DNA from: Megaleporinus macrocephalus
Lineage: Eukaryota > Chordata > Actinopteri > Characiformes > Anostomidae
Direction: 5' to 3'
DNA: 64,000 bases
Assembly: GCA_021613375.1 (NCBI GenBank)
Contig: CM038728.1
Span: 34,297,299-34,361,298 of the forward strand
Under the pieces are notes generated by a model. That model was not told where the DNA came from and ran no database searches. It saw nothing but the letters and a program-made list of their open reading frames with translations. This document shows, in pieces, positions 31,140 to 43,090 of this stretch. Both the position numbers and the translations under genes were made by a program. Numbering within the stretch: position 1 is the stretch's first letter; each line of letters begins with the position of its first letter.

Positions 31140-32570
31140 AACTCATTCCAGACGAGCAGCTCCACCTTTATTAGCATCACGACCTCAACAATAACCTGTA
31201 AGTAGCAGCCATGCTGTGTGATTTAGCAACCGCCCAGCAACACATAGTAACCAGAACGGTGGTGGAGAAATCCAGCGTTCCAGGCTGTGAAGGGAACGTC
31301 GCCACTTTTCATTCCTTCCCAACAAACAACCCAACTGTCAGAGCTCCATGTTGATCTTTAAACCAGCCTGAAGTTCCTCTTCTCCACATTCTTCATCTAA
31401 TGTTCCACCTTAAACACTGCAGCTCGTACAGACACCAGAATGGAACCACAGCACCGTTTAAGGTGGAACGGAGAATTCCCAAAACCAGCTGCTGAACTTC
31501 CAACATCTTTAACAGAATCCTGAACAACTTTAACTCTGCAGTCTGTACATTTCACTCCGGACAGTTTCTCCAACACTCGGACACCATGGAGCAGCTCCAG
31601 CTCAGCGTTCAACACTGAAGAGACTGAAGAGACGAGCAGCTCCACCTTTATTAGCACCACAACCTCCAACAGTGACTGGAAGTAGCAGCCATGCTGTGTG
31701 ATTTAGCAACCACCTAGCAACACCATTGCAACCTTTTAGCAACAACTTAGAAACCTCCTAGCTACAATTTAGCAACTTCCTTGCAATGTCATTGGAACCT
31801 CCTAGCAACAACTTAGTGACCTCCTAGCAACAACTCAGCAACTTCGTAGCAATGTCATTGCAACCTCCTAGCAACAACTCAACAACTTTCTAGCAACCAC
31901 TTAGCGACCTTCTATCAAAAACTCAGAAACTTCCTACAAATGTCATTGCAACCTCCTAGCAACAACTCAGCAACTTTCTAGCAACAACTTAGCAACCTTC
32001 TATCAACAAGTCAGCAACTTCCTAGAAATGTCATTGCAACCTCCTAGCAACAACTTAATGACCTTCTATCAACAACTCAGCCACTTCTTAGAAATGTCAT
32101 TGCAACCTCCTAGCAACAACTCAGCAACTTTCTAGCAACAACTTAGCAACCTCCTAGCAACAACTCAGCAACTTCCTAGAAATGTCATTGCAACCTCCTA
32201 GCAACAACTCAGCAACTTTCTACCAACAACTTAGCAACCACCTAGCAACAACTCAGCCACTCACCACAACCCCAACAGTGACTGGAAGTAGCAGCCATGC
32301 TGTGTGAGTGGATCACTGTGTGCTGGTTGAAGCAGATCATCTTCAACTGAAAGTTTCACAGAGACACCTTTCATCTACTTTGTGTTTGATGTTCAGATCA
32401 AAGAGAGTAGCTAGTACAGGTAACGTTAGATACTAGCACCTCCAAGTAACCAGCATAGCTAACTAATGATAGTAGCAGATCTCATCTAATTATTCAGGAG
32501 CTCATTTTAGGAGTGGTGTAGAACCAAATCTGGGGGACCAAAACCACACATACCTTCTATGTAGAACAAG
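31140..32570 (-). mobile_element. Composite dispersed element E, copy 1 (minus orientation)
   Basis: Reverse-complement counterpart of 38890-40660. Modules in minus-strand order: a 5' part (TTCTACATAGAAGGTATGTG, GTTCTACACCACTCCT, near 32500-32570); TAACGTTACCTGTACTAGCT (near 32420); AAGATGATCTGCTTCAACCA (near 32340); a GTTGCTAGG-type minisatellite (31700-32260); and a 3' module (31250-31680) holding a perfect inverted repeat, GTTCCACCTTAAAC at 31402-31415 and GTTTAAGGTGGAAC at 31456-31469. The segment 31165-31240 repeats the GACGAGCAGCTCCACCTTTA module beside 31632. A 90-codon frame through the 3' module starts at TTG, not ATG, and shows no domain. No transposase or reverse transcriptase is present. 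Confidence 0.75.
31700..32260. repeat. AGCAAC-type minisatellite within element E copy 1
   Basis: Irregular 20-21-bp and ~64-bp units of CCTAGCAACAACTCAGCAAC, TTTCTAGCAACAACTTAGCA and AATGTCATTGCAACCTCC. It is the reverse complement of the arrays at 39330-40190 and 52140-52940. Confidence 0.92.
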
Positions 32571-32659
32571 TTAAATATTAAATACATATATTCTGTGGTG
32601 TCTTTAATACAAATAGCTATTTTTAATTTCAGCTTGAAAACATTTGAGTGCCTCAGACA

Positions 32660-34020
32660 TAAAAACGAGTGAAATCTTGGACAGATAAAACATCGTGGCT
32701 GGAGTGGAAAGACGTTTTTCAGTCGGAGATGAAGAAGAATTGGAAATCAACCGCAGTGCTTTTAGTTAGATACGCAGCTCCCTTGGGCTGGACATTAAAC
32801 CTTGTCTTTCCAAATTGCAGATACTTTTGCCTTTCCCAGTACATTTGCATTCACTCGGAATTGGGTTTTAGCTTTTCTTATCCGGTGGCAGTGGTTATTA
32901 ATGGAGGAGCACAAGATCAGGAAGACCACGGGAACAAAGACATTGTTTTGAATAAAAATAGACATTAACCAACGGGGCAATTTCCCTAAAGCCGGGATCG
33001 TAGTCGGGTCTTTAATCAGGATATTGACTCCAGTATCTTATAATGATCTTGTTTTGTCCGGCAGTGGGCCTACAACCCAGCATTTGGAATGAAAATGGGG
33101 GAAAAATGAATTCCGAGCATTCCGGAATGCCCTTGCATTCGTATACGTACCAAAAGGATGGCTCGGAATCTCCCGGCGCAATCCTGTTGCAAATGTTTTC
33201 TTCTTCATACATTCAAATGACTTTCTTTACCTCGAAACGTTCCAACTGCTCCGTAGCGAAGGGTGTAATGGGATTCCACCTCATAACTCATAACTCTCTG
33301 GGAATTTCAATACCGGAATCCAACCTGAACCCTCCTCATCCAGCACACAAACACTTTCCCTTATCCCAGTAATCCCGTGCCCTCCCAGCGGGTCCGTTTT
33401 CCCTTCCTTTCCCATGGTTCTCCGCTCTCCGTGAGCTGTCCTGCAAGACATAATGGAGTCGGCCGACACCTTCCGAGAGGAATGAATATTAAAGAGGGAT
33501 GCACGGGGGAATCTAAGCAAAACAGTTTTTCCTGCACATTGAAAAACATCGGAGGAGAGCCGCTTTGAGAGAGTGAGGAGAAAGTGGGAAAGACAAAAGA
33601 GCCAGGAAAAGAAAGAGAGAGAGAGTGGGAAAAAATGAGAGAGAGAGAGAAAGAGAGAGAGGGCGCCGTGCTGGCTGAGCCGGAACCAGATTCAAAGGGG
33701 ATTTTGTGCATTATGATTCCGTGGCTGCGAGTTGCGCACTTCAAAGATCCTATTACAACAGTTTATTAGTATTCATGTGCCATTCAAAATGTAAGTCCGA
33801 CACCTGCATGGGTAACGGGGCAGAATTGGAAATGAGGGAGGACGCGCAGGGGCGCATTACAAAGGGCACGCCGTGTCTGGAGGAGCTGCCGTCTGCGGGC
33901 CTTCCATAAGACATTATGATTTTAATTAACACCGCTGTCTCAGCCAGCCAAACTGTGGCTCGCTAATAAGGTGCGCTGGGCCGAACACCAGAGAGCCTCG
34001 TGCTGGAATTAAGGACGGAG
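32660..34020. promoter_or_regulatory. Candidate conserved non-coding block(s)
   Basis: Unique sequence lying between the inverted copies of element E. The best parts are 32800-33260 (AATTGCAGATACTTTTGCC, CAGTACATTTGCATTCACTC, TCGTATACGTACCAAAAGG) and 33700-34020 (TTTATTAGTATTCATGTGCC, GATTTTAATTAACACCGCTG, CTCGCTAATAAGGTGCGC). A purine-rich run (GAGA) lies at 33590-33663. Small frames on both strands have no domains. It resembles enhancer sequence; untested. Confidence 0.45.
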
Positions 34021-34345
34021 GGGAAATAAAGCAAAGAAGAAAGAAAGAAAGAAATAATGGAGCAAATAAAACACCAGCAGGAGAAGAATGAAAGCTGCCA
34101 GAGAGGCCGAGCCTTTGGAAGAACCACCTTTGAGTCCCAGAAACAGAACTGGACGGGACTTCATTTCAACCCTCTTACATAACGCGCTCATAATCGTCAT
34201 GTCTCGCAGTGTTAGGTAAGAGAATTTGGTAATGGTAAGCAGGACACTGTTATACTGTGGTGCTGGCTTGTGAGGTGTGGACGGCCACACTATGAGGATC
34301 ATGGGAGGTGCGGCCCTCCGGAGAAGGGACTGTTGGTCATGTTGA
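34020..34345. other. Spacer with AAAG microsatellite
   Basis: A short AAAGAAAG run at 34033-34053, then unique sequence leading into the AT-rich array. The minus-strand frame 34009-34302 is low-complexity at its end. Confidence 0.6.
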
Positions 34346-36935
34346 CCACTACATTATACCAACTAAATCACTATACCACTACACTATATCACTTCACTAT
34401 ATAATCATATCACTACACTATACAATTATACCACTACACTATACCCACTATACCACTACACTATATCACTTCACTATATAATCATATCACTACACTATAC
34501 AATTATACCACTACACTATACCCACTATACCACTACACTATATCACTTCACTATATAATCATATCACTACACTATACAACTATAGCACTACACTATACCA
34601 CTACACTATACCAATTATACCACTACACTATACCAATTATACCACTACACTATATCACTTCACTATATAATCATACCACTACACTATACAATTATAGCAC
34701 TACACTATACCCACTATACCACTACACTATACCAATTATACCACTACACTATATCACTTCACTATATAATCATATCACTACACTATACAATTATAGCACT
34801 ACACTATACCCACTATACCACTACACTATATCACTTCACTATATAATCATATCACTACACTATACAATTATAGCACTACACTATACCCACTATACCACTA
34901 CACTATATCACTTCACTATATAATCATACCACTACACTATACAATTATAGCACTACACTATACCCACTATACCACTACACTATATCACTTCACTATATAA
35001 TCATATCACTACACTATACAACTATAGCACTACACTATACCCACTATACCACTACACTATACCAATTATACCACTACACTATATCACTTCACTATATAAT
35101 CATATCACTACACTATACAATTATACCACTACACTATATCCACTATACCACTACACTATATCACTTCACTATATAATCATATCACTACAATATACAATTA
35201 TACCACTACACTATACCCACTATCCCACTACACTATATCACTACACTATACAACTATGGCACTACACTATACCACTACACTATACCCACTATACCACTAC
35301 AGTATATCACTTCACTATATAATCATATCACTACACTGTACAACTATAGCACTACACTATACCCACTATACCAATTATAGCACTACACTATACCAACTAT
35401 AGCACTTCACTATACCATTACACTATATTAACTATTACACTACACTATATCCACTATACCAACTATAGCATTACATTTTACCCATTATATCAACTATAGC
35501 ACTACACTATACCAACTATAGAACTACACTATACCCACTATACCAATTATAGCACTACACTATACCAACTATAGAACTACACTATACCCACTATACCAAT
35601 TATAGCACTACACTATACCCACTATACCAATTATAGCACTACACTATACCAACTATAGAACTACACTATACCCACTATACCAATTATAGCACTACACTAT
35701 ACCCACTATACCAATTATAGCACTACACTATACCAACTATAGAACTACACTATACCCACTATACCAATTATAGCACTACACTATACCAACTATACCACTA
35801 CACTATACCCACTATACCACTACACTATACCATTACACTATATTAACTATTACACTACACTATATCCACTATACCAACTATAGCATTACACTATACCCAC
35901 TATATCAACTATAGCACTACACTATACCAACTATATCAACTATAGCACTACACTATACCAACTATACCACTACACTATACCAACTATAGAACTACACTAC
36001 ACCCACTATACCAATTATAGCACTACACTATAACAACTATACCACTACACTATACCATTACACTATATTAACTATTACACTACACTATATCCACTATACC
36101 AACTATAGCATTACACTATACCCACTATATCAACTATATCACTACACTATACCAATTATAGCACTACACTATACCAACTATACCACTACACTATACCCAC
36201 TATACCACTACACTATACCATTACACTATATTAACTATTACACTATACTATATCCACTATACCAACTATAGCATTACACTATACCCACTATATCAACTAT
36301 AGCATTACACTATACCCACTATATCAACTATACCACTACACTATACCATTACACTATATTAACTATTACACTACACTATATCCACTATACCAACTATTAC
36401 ACTACACTATATCCACTATACCAACTATAGCATTACACTATACCCACTATATCAACTATAGCACTACACTATACCCACTATACCACTACACTATACCATT
36501 ACACTATATTAACTATTACACTACACTATATCCACTATACCAACTATAGCATTACACTATACCCACTATATCAACTATAGCACTACACTATACCCACTAT
36601 ATCTCTATACCACTACACTATACCATTACACTATATTAACTATTACACTACACTATATCCACTATACCAACTATTACACTACACTATATCCACTATACCA
36701 ACTATAGCATTACACTATACCCACTATATCAACTATAGCACTACAATATACCAACTATACCACTACACTATACCCACTATAACACTACACTATACCATTA
36801 CACTATATTAACTATTACACTACACTATATCCACTATACCAACTATAGCATTACACTATACCCACTATATCAACTATAGCACTACACTATACCCACTATA
36901 TCTCTATACCACTGTTCTATACCCACTATACCATA
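34345..36935. repeat. AT-rich minisatellite with shifting higher-order structure
   Basis: About 2.6 kb of short words such as CACTACACTATACCCACTAT and ACCAATTATAGCACTACACT. From 34386 to about 35340 the higher-order period is about 76 bp, marked by ATATCACTTCACTATATAAT at 34386, 34462 and 34538. From about 35420 a longer period of about 117-125 bp takes over, marked by CATTACACTATATTAACTAT. No open frame survives, unlike the GC-richer arrays. Confidence 0.95.
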
Positions 36936-36939
36936 TTTG

Positions 36940-37780
36940 CTGTCAGGCTTGCTCTTTTAGTAGGGTTTGTATTTTGGGGGTCGGGGTTGGGGGTCATGGT
37001 CAGGGTTATTGTGGCCTCTCTGGCAGATTCACTGCTTTGTCTGACAGGAAGTGTTGAGGGCCGGAGGCGGAGCCCAAGCATGCACAACAGCCATTCGTGG
37101 CAGAGTAGTGTGGTGGGTGACGGATGGCAGCCGGTTGGAGTGCTGTTGATTTACCTGGCGCAGGAGGAGCTGTGGCCGGGCCTGGACGTGGCCTTGGGCA
37201 TGGACTGGGGGCATGCAGAGCGGCTACCCCCTGGCACTGACCTCTAGAAGCCTGTGAGTCTTGAGCATGCTGACGGATGCGAGGCTTGAGGTTGTGTGTT
37301 TATTTTGTTGGGTTCGGTTGTGTGGGTTTATATGTGTGGGGCTCGCGGTCAGGGTGAAGTGTATGACTAATGGTCACCTCCCCACCTTTCTGCTGCTGCT
37401 TAACAAAGAGCCCTTCTCACAGCAGAGCCGGCAGCGCCTCCTGTATCTGTGCTGCACAGTCGGTCAGCACGGATTTTAATACTGTACTAAAAGGACTCTT
37501 ATAATAGAGAAGTACTGAATCAACTGATCACAGCTAGCTTGTGTTCTGAGTTCTGCTATCTTTGAACTAACATGTTGAAATGAGTGTCTGTGGTACTCGT
37601 CCATATGTTGTGCAGCACAGACATAACTGAAGAACTCCTGCAAGGAACCTCGCCTTCAAAGGTTCTGCAAGGTAACCAGAAGATGCTTAAAAACCATTAA
37701 CAATGTGTTGTTACTTGTTTTTAAAGAACTGTCCTGTGTTTTTATGTGCTTGTAGTACATTTTGTGCTTTTATCTCCATA
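36940..37780. other. Unassigned GC-richer block
   Basis: 36950-37480 is GC-rich with G runs (TTTTGGGGGTCGGGGTTGGG) and short frames on both strands (86 codons at 36987-37247) lacking known domains. It resembles an old retroelement or LTR-like scrap more than an enhancer, but no ends are visible. The rest is unique. Confidence 0.3.
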
Positions 37781-37789
37781 TATTAATTC

Positions 37790-37826
<37 letters not shown>

Positions 37827-37827
37827 T
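37790..37827. repeat. (AAT)n microsatellite
   Basis: About 12 AAT units, directly left of family A copy 2. Confidence 0.97.
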
Positions 37828-37847
37828 AGAAAACGCTGGATAGTTGT

Positions 37848-38455
37848 GCAGCTTAAGCAGTGCAAGGAACAAGGGATGAATAAACGACAAGTAGAGAAGT
37901 GCAGGTCAGTGTGATTGGGGATCTGCTCTGAGTGAGTACAGGCAGTTTGGAGGCTGTAGGTAAATTGAAACCACGATGTTTGTGTGGGCTTGAAAATGAC
38001 TGGGGTCCTATGGGAGGAACGAGGGATGAATAAATAACATATAGAGGAGTGCAGGTCAGTATGTTTGTGGATTAGAGGTTGAGGATCTGCTCTTAGTGAG
38101 TACATTGAGGCAGTTTGGAGGCTGTAGGTTAAATGAAACCATTATGTTTGGGTGTGACCGTAAATGAATGGGACATTATGGGGAAAAAAGAGGGATGGAA
38201 AAAAAAGACAAACAGACGAGTGCGGGTCAAACCAAGGCTGCAGTAATGGTCGGGGGTCTGCCCTGAGTCAGTGTATGTGAAACGGTGTCTGACGGACACG
38301 GAGAAGTTCAGTACATTGGCGTGTACTTTTTTATCCTATTCATTCTCTATGGGAATAATGTGTAGTTTTCCGGAATGTGTGCATCCAATCAAAAAGCTGC
38401 ATACAAGCCCGAATCACACAATCAGAGCGGACAGTCAGGAGCTGGAACAATGTTG
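37848..38455 (+). repeat. Dispersed repeat family A, copy 2
   Basis: Shares the ordered strings of copies 1 and 3. The 5' module (GGAACAAGGGATGAATAAAC to AGGCTGTAGGTAAATTGAAA) is tandemly duplicated inside this copy (37870-37975 and 38015-38140). It ends near GGAATGTGTGCATCCAATCA and AAAAAGCTGCATACAAGCCC. No coding capacity. Confidence 0.8.
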
Positions 38456-38519
38456 ATATTTTGAAAACTGTGGGACGAGTTACGCGGCAAAGATCTGAGA
38501 GAAAACAAATAACAATATA

Positions 38520-38890
38520 GCTGCGTATCCATAATCATGTGATCAATAGCCCATCATCACTCCTCAGTTAACTTCTCCTTTAATGGTCTGTGTTTGGGCT
38601 GATAAATGCAGATTCCTAATCAGGCCTAACCACAAATTTAATAAAAAAATGTTTTATGAACATTCTGAAAAAATAAATGAGGTGAATCATTAGCGGAAGC
38701 ATTCCGGCGAATCAATGAAAACCAATAATTAATTGCAGAAGTCTTTAAAAGTCTGTGTAAAGAGGATGAGAACGCAAATTAACAAAAAGAATTGGAATAA
38801 TAATTGAGCTGAAGTGTTCGGGTGGGCAAAGCAGGAGCTCATATGATCAAAAGCTACTGCAGTACATATTTATTCAGTATTTAATTTATT
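38520..38890. promoter_or_regulatory. Candidate conserved non-coding element
   Basis: Unique AT-leaning block with homeobox-type motifs: CCTAATCAGGCCTAACCACA (TAATC and the Runx-like AACCACA), GGTGAATCATTAGCGG, AACCAATAATTAATTGCAGA and AATAATAATTGAGCTG. It lies between family A copy 2 and element E copy 2. Function inferred. Confidence 0.4.
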
Positions 38891-40660
38891 CTCTGATGTT
38901 CTACAAAGAAGGTGTGTGTGATTTTGGTCACCCAGATGAGGTTCTACACCATTTCCACTCTATAATCTGCTCCTAGAATCAAACACTGTTTCCCCATTTT
39001 TACTGAGCTCAGAAATATTTGCTCTGATTGGCTGGTGTACAGTGGTGCCGATCAAACAGAAGCAACATAGACCAAATAAAATGAGCATCTGTGTAAATAA
39101 GCTCCGCCCACATACTATTTAGTTGACTATGCTAGTTACTTAGAGCTGCTGGAGCTGCTAACGTTACCTGTACTAGCTACTCTCTTTCATCTGGACATCA
39201 AACACAAAGTAGATTAAAGGTGTCTCTGTGAAACTTTCAGTTTAAGATGATCTGCTTCAACCAGCACACAGTGATCCACTCACACAGCATGGCTGCTACT
39301 TACAGTCACTGTTGGGGTTGTGGTGAGTTGCTTAGTTGTTGCTAGGAAGTTGCTGAGTTGTTGCTAGGAGGTTGCCATGACATTTCTAGGAAGTTGCTGA
39401 GTTGTTGCTAGGAGGTTGCAATGACATTTCTAGAAAGTTGCTGAGTTTTTGATAGAAGGTCGCTTAGTTGTTGCTAGAAAGTTGCTGAGTTGTTGATAAA
39501 AGGTCACAAAGTTGTTGCTAGAAAGTTGCTGAGTTGTTGCTAGGAGGTTGCAATGAAATTTTTAGGAAATTTCTGAGTTGTTGATAGGAGGTTGCAATGA
39601 CATTTCTAGGAAGTTGCTGAGTTGTTGCTCGGAGGTTGCAATGGCATTGCTACGAAGTTGCTGAGTTGTTGCTAGGAAGTTGCTGAGTTGTTGCTAGGAG
39701 GTTGCCATGACATTTCTAGGAAGTTGCTGAGTTGTTGCTAGGAGGTTGCAATGACATTTCTAGAAAGTTGCTGAGTTTTTGATAGAAGGTCGCTTAGTTG
39801 TTGCTAGAAAGTTGCTGAGTTGTTGATAAAAGGTCACAAAGTTGTTGCTAGAAAGTTGCTGAGTTGTTGCTAGGAGGTTGCAATGACATTTTTAGGAAGT
39901 TGCTGAGTTGTTGCTAGGAGGTTGCAAGGACATTTCTAGAAAGTTGCTGAGTTTTCGATAGAAGGTCGCTAAGTTGTTGCTAGAAAGTTGCTGAGTTGTT
40001 GCTAGGAGGTTGCAATGGCATTGCTACGAAGTTGCTGAGTTGTTGATAGACGGTCGCTAAGTTGTTGCTAGAAAGTTGCTGAGTTGTTGCAAGGAGGTTG
40101 CAATGACATTGCTACGAAGTTGCTAAATTGTAGCTAGCAGAATTGTAAGTTGTTGCTAAAAGGTTGCAATGGTGTTGCTAGGTGGTTGCTAAATCACACA
40201 GCATGGCTGCTACTTCCAGTCACTGTTGGAGGTTGTGGTGCTAATAAAGGTGGAGCTGCTCGTCTCTTCAGTCTCTTCAGTGTTGAACGCTGAGCTGAAG
40301 CTGCTCCATGGTGTCCGAGTGTTGGAGAAACTGTCCGGAGTGAAATGTACAGACTGCAGAGTTAAAGTTGTTCAGGATTCTGTTAAAGATGTGGGAAGTT
40401 CAGCAGCTGGTTTTGGGAATTCTCCGTTCCACCTTAAACGGTGCTGTGGTTCCATTCTGGCGTCTGTACGAGCTGCAGTGTTTAAGGTGGAACATTAGAT
40501 GAAGAATGTGGAGAAGAGGAACTTCAGGCTGGTTTAAAGATCAACAAGGAGCTCTGACAGTTGGGTTGTTTGTTGGGAAGGAATGAAAAGTGGCGACGTT
40601 CCCTTCACAGCCTGGAACGCTGGATTTCTCCACCACCGTTCTGGTTGCTGGTGGTATTAC
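38890..40660 (+). mobile_element. Composite dispersed element E, copy 2 (plus orientation)
   Basis: The fullest copy. Order: TTCTACAAAGAAGGTGTGTG (38897), GTTCTACACCATTTCC, GCTCTGATTGGCTGGTGTAC (CCAAT-box-like ATTGGCTG), AAGCTCCGCCCACATAC (GC box), TAACGTTACCTGTACTAGCT, AAGATGATCTGCTTCAACCA, CACACAGCATGGCTGCTACT, a GTTGCTGAG minisatellite (39330-40190), a second CACACAGCATGGCTGCTACT, and a 3' module to about 40650 with the perfect inverted repeat GTTCCACCTTAAAC (40426-40439) and GTTTAAGGTGGAAC (40480-40493). The CCAAT- and GC-box-like 5' part could be an internal promoter. The 90-codon frame at 40226-40498 starts at TTG with no ATG and no known domain. Confidence 0.75.
39330..40190. repeat. 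GTTGCTAGG-type minisatellite in element E copy 2
   Basis: Units of GTTGCTGAGTTGTTGCTAGG, AGGTTGCAATGACATTTCTA, GGAA and variants (GATAGAAGGTCGCTTAG). A higher-order duplication is visible: the segment 39345-39540 recurs at 39680-39880, including the odd unit GTTGATAAAAGGTCACAAAG. Confidence 0.93.
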
Positions 40661-41500
40661 ACCTGTATCATAATTGGTTTTCATTAATTCTTCATAATTT
40701 GAATGACTCATTGTGACTGGTGTGATTTGGTGTGGACCAAAGAAAGATCTGGTTCTTTGGGGAGTTTCGGTCACCCCTGGCTTAAGAGGCTACTGAGGCT
40801 TGTATTTCTGTTGAGCTGCTTTATGATGGGGCCTCAAAGTTTGGATCCTATAACTTCTTCTAAAACAATGCAAAGGAACTGCAGGTTCTCTTCCACATCT
40901 CCTCGACTTGCAAACAACAAGTCAATCTGCTGCAATCAGACCGGCAGCCTTTCAGAAATAAACAGATTACTAACACAGGCTGTTTGGATGTACCGATGTT
41001 TTCTGCTAAATAATAGATTTCATACACTTGTCAGTAAGTGCGCAGCGTCCGTTATTTAATTCGCATCGAACAGACGATCTCTCAAGAACAGCAACGATCA
41101 ATACGTTAGAACTCCATATATCCATAATCAGATTAGGAGCGCAGCCCGCATTCTGCACTGTATTCAGATGCAGCGAGTGTAAGGAGATGGAGATGAAGGC
41201 CTGGAGAGCAGACCTGACTCTTGAAGAGGTTCAGAAAGACGGAGAACCGTGACATGGCCTGGAATGACATCGGACACCACAGATAACCAAAATCAAAATC
41301 GTATGATTTTAAATATAAATGTATTTTCATTGATTTAGTCATTTCAATTCCTTCTTTTTCTGATTCTTCTCTTTACTCTGCTGGATTCTCATTGGTCAGA
41401 GGTTTTCCCTCATTATTTATCATTGCTGGCCAAAGAAAAGCAGGTAACTCTAAAGTACTGACTTGTTGTCTTATCTGTTGTTAGACATACGACTGTAACA
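40660..41500. other. Unique sequence, weak enhancer-like part
   Basis: 41030-41260 has CpG-bearing unique sequence (GCGCAGCGTCCGTTATTTAA, TTCGCATCGAACAGACG). Frames up to 118 codons (40703-41059) have no recognisable domain. No element ends or arrays seen. Confidence 0.35.
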
Positions 41501-41504
41501 GCTA

Positions 41505-41774
41505 GTGTATCGATATATATATATATATATCATCACTGTCCAACGAAAAACAAATACCTCCAAAATTGCAACTTTACAGGAGAGAACAATAATTTACTTT
41601 ACTTTCAATGTAAGTCAATGGAACCAGAATTTTTTCCAACCTGTCCTGGAGCACTTCTATTGGTCCATTCATCATGAAATGTTCACACCATGTAAATGAT
41701 CTGTGGGGTGTTCAAATAATGTAGGAAAGTAAAAATCAACAAAAATGGGGATACATTTATTTCATTAGACAGCG

Positions 41775-41843
<69 letters not shown>

Positions 41844-41965
41844 ATTGAGAATTTCATGATGAATGGACCAATATACTCCAAAATTGTGGTTCCAAAAGTT
41901 TAGTTCCGTTGACTTACATTAAAAGTAAACATGTTTTTGTAAAGTTTTGTAAAGTTGCTGCTTTG
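41505..41965. repeat. Inverted dispersed family D copies around (TA)n
   Basis: The plus-oriented copy runs 41530-41720 (GTCCAACGAAAAACAAATAC, CTTTCAATGTAAGTCAATGG, CTATTGGTCCATTCATCATG). The reverse-oriented copy runs 41845-41965 (CATGATGAATGGACCAATA, GTTGACTTACATTAAAAGTA). Between them is a (TA)n run at 41778-41839, and a short TA run lies at 41514-41530. Family D scraps also occur near 3900, 7200, 50430 and 55560. Confidence 0.8.
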
Positions 41966-41969
41966 GAGA

Positions 41970-42680
41970 TACTAAAACTACTATACTAGAAACCCATTAG
42001 CTCTTTAGTAGCCAGCTGGGATACTATAACCACACCCTAGCAACCACTTGAGATACCGCAGTAACCTCATAGTAAAGCCTACAGCTACAGTGCTTTAACG
42101 TGTACAGACGAGTGTGGAGCAGTGTGTGAAGGGCTGAGGAGAAGGAGGCGCTCATTCTACCAAAGATATGAACATCATAAGATCTTTCCTCATGAGCACA
42201 ATTAGATTTCCAAGAAGATCAGGCAGTGATCGTGTAATGTGGAAGACGCCTGTTCTTTAGTACTCTGAGAAGTATTTCACAAACAAACACTTGCTCAGTT
42301 TGCCTGTTTGCTTAAATAAAAATTGAGGACTGCCTGATGACTTCCCGGATGACCCTCACCCTTGAGCTAAATGTGATTTACTGAAATGTGCATAATTAAG
42401 TCGTTAGGATCAATTTGTGGTTATAAAAACACTGTCTGATTCTGAGACACTGTTTATGATAGTTTAGAGAAGATCTCAGTCTTAAACTCCACTCATGGTG
42501 GAGGGATACATGCAGGACGCTGTGAGGTTAAAATAGTCCCCAAAGAAAACCTAGTATTTTCAGATCTTCCACATTTTACCATCAACATCCAGATAAACTC
42601 AGAAGACACGTGTAGTTTCACTGGTGGGTTTCATAGTAAATACAGTGTGTAGATTTGTGTTGTAGACATGGAGACCCCTG
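41970..42680. other. Spacer containing an inverted copy of the 6800 repeat
   Basis: 42470-42600 is the inverted partner of 6800-6910 (CATGGTGGAGGGATACATGC, AAAATAGTCCCCAAAGAAAA). The rest is unique without a recognised feature. Confidence 0.6.
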
Positions 42681-43090
42681 GTTACCATCACCACCACTGT
42701 AAACACCATCATCACCTCTCTAAACACCACCACCACCACTGTAAACACCACCACCACTGTAAATATCATCACCACCACTGTAAACATCACCACCACCACT
42801 GTAAACACCATCACCACCACTGTAAACATGACCACCACAGTAAACACCATCCTCACCACTGTAAATACCATCCCCACCACTGTAAACACCATCCCCACCA
42901 CTGTAAACACCATCACCACCACCACTGTAAACACCATCACCACCACCACTGTAAACACCATCCCCACCACTGTAAACACCATCCCCACCACTGTAAACAC
43001 CATTACCACCACTGTAAACACCATCCCCACCACTGTAAATACCATCACCACCACCACTGTAAACCTCATTCCCACCATTATAAACATCAT
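42680..43090. repeat. Minisatellite, 18/21/24-bp units
   Basis: Units of CCACTGTAAACACCATCCCC A with 3-bp expansions of CAC. All units are multiples of 3 bp, so all three plus frames and two minus frames stay open (His-rich, Thr-rich and Gly/Val-rich peptides). These frames are artefacts. The array lies close to GTGTAAATG-type unique sequence on both sides. Confidence 0.95.

Noticed and set aside
36950..37480. Possible LTR or gene exon
   Set aside because: No paired LTR, no TG...CA ends, primer-binding site or conserved protein motif could be found.
40226..40498. 90-codon frame shared by element E copies, possibly a small protein
   Set aside because: It starts at TTG with no in-frame ATG, shows no known domain and is incomplete in copy 3; shared ancestry of the repeat explains the similarity. 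A codon-substitution test on many copies would settle it.
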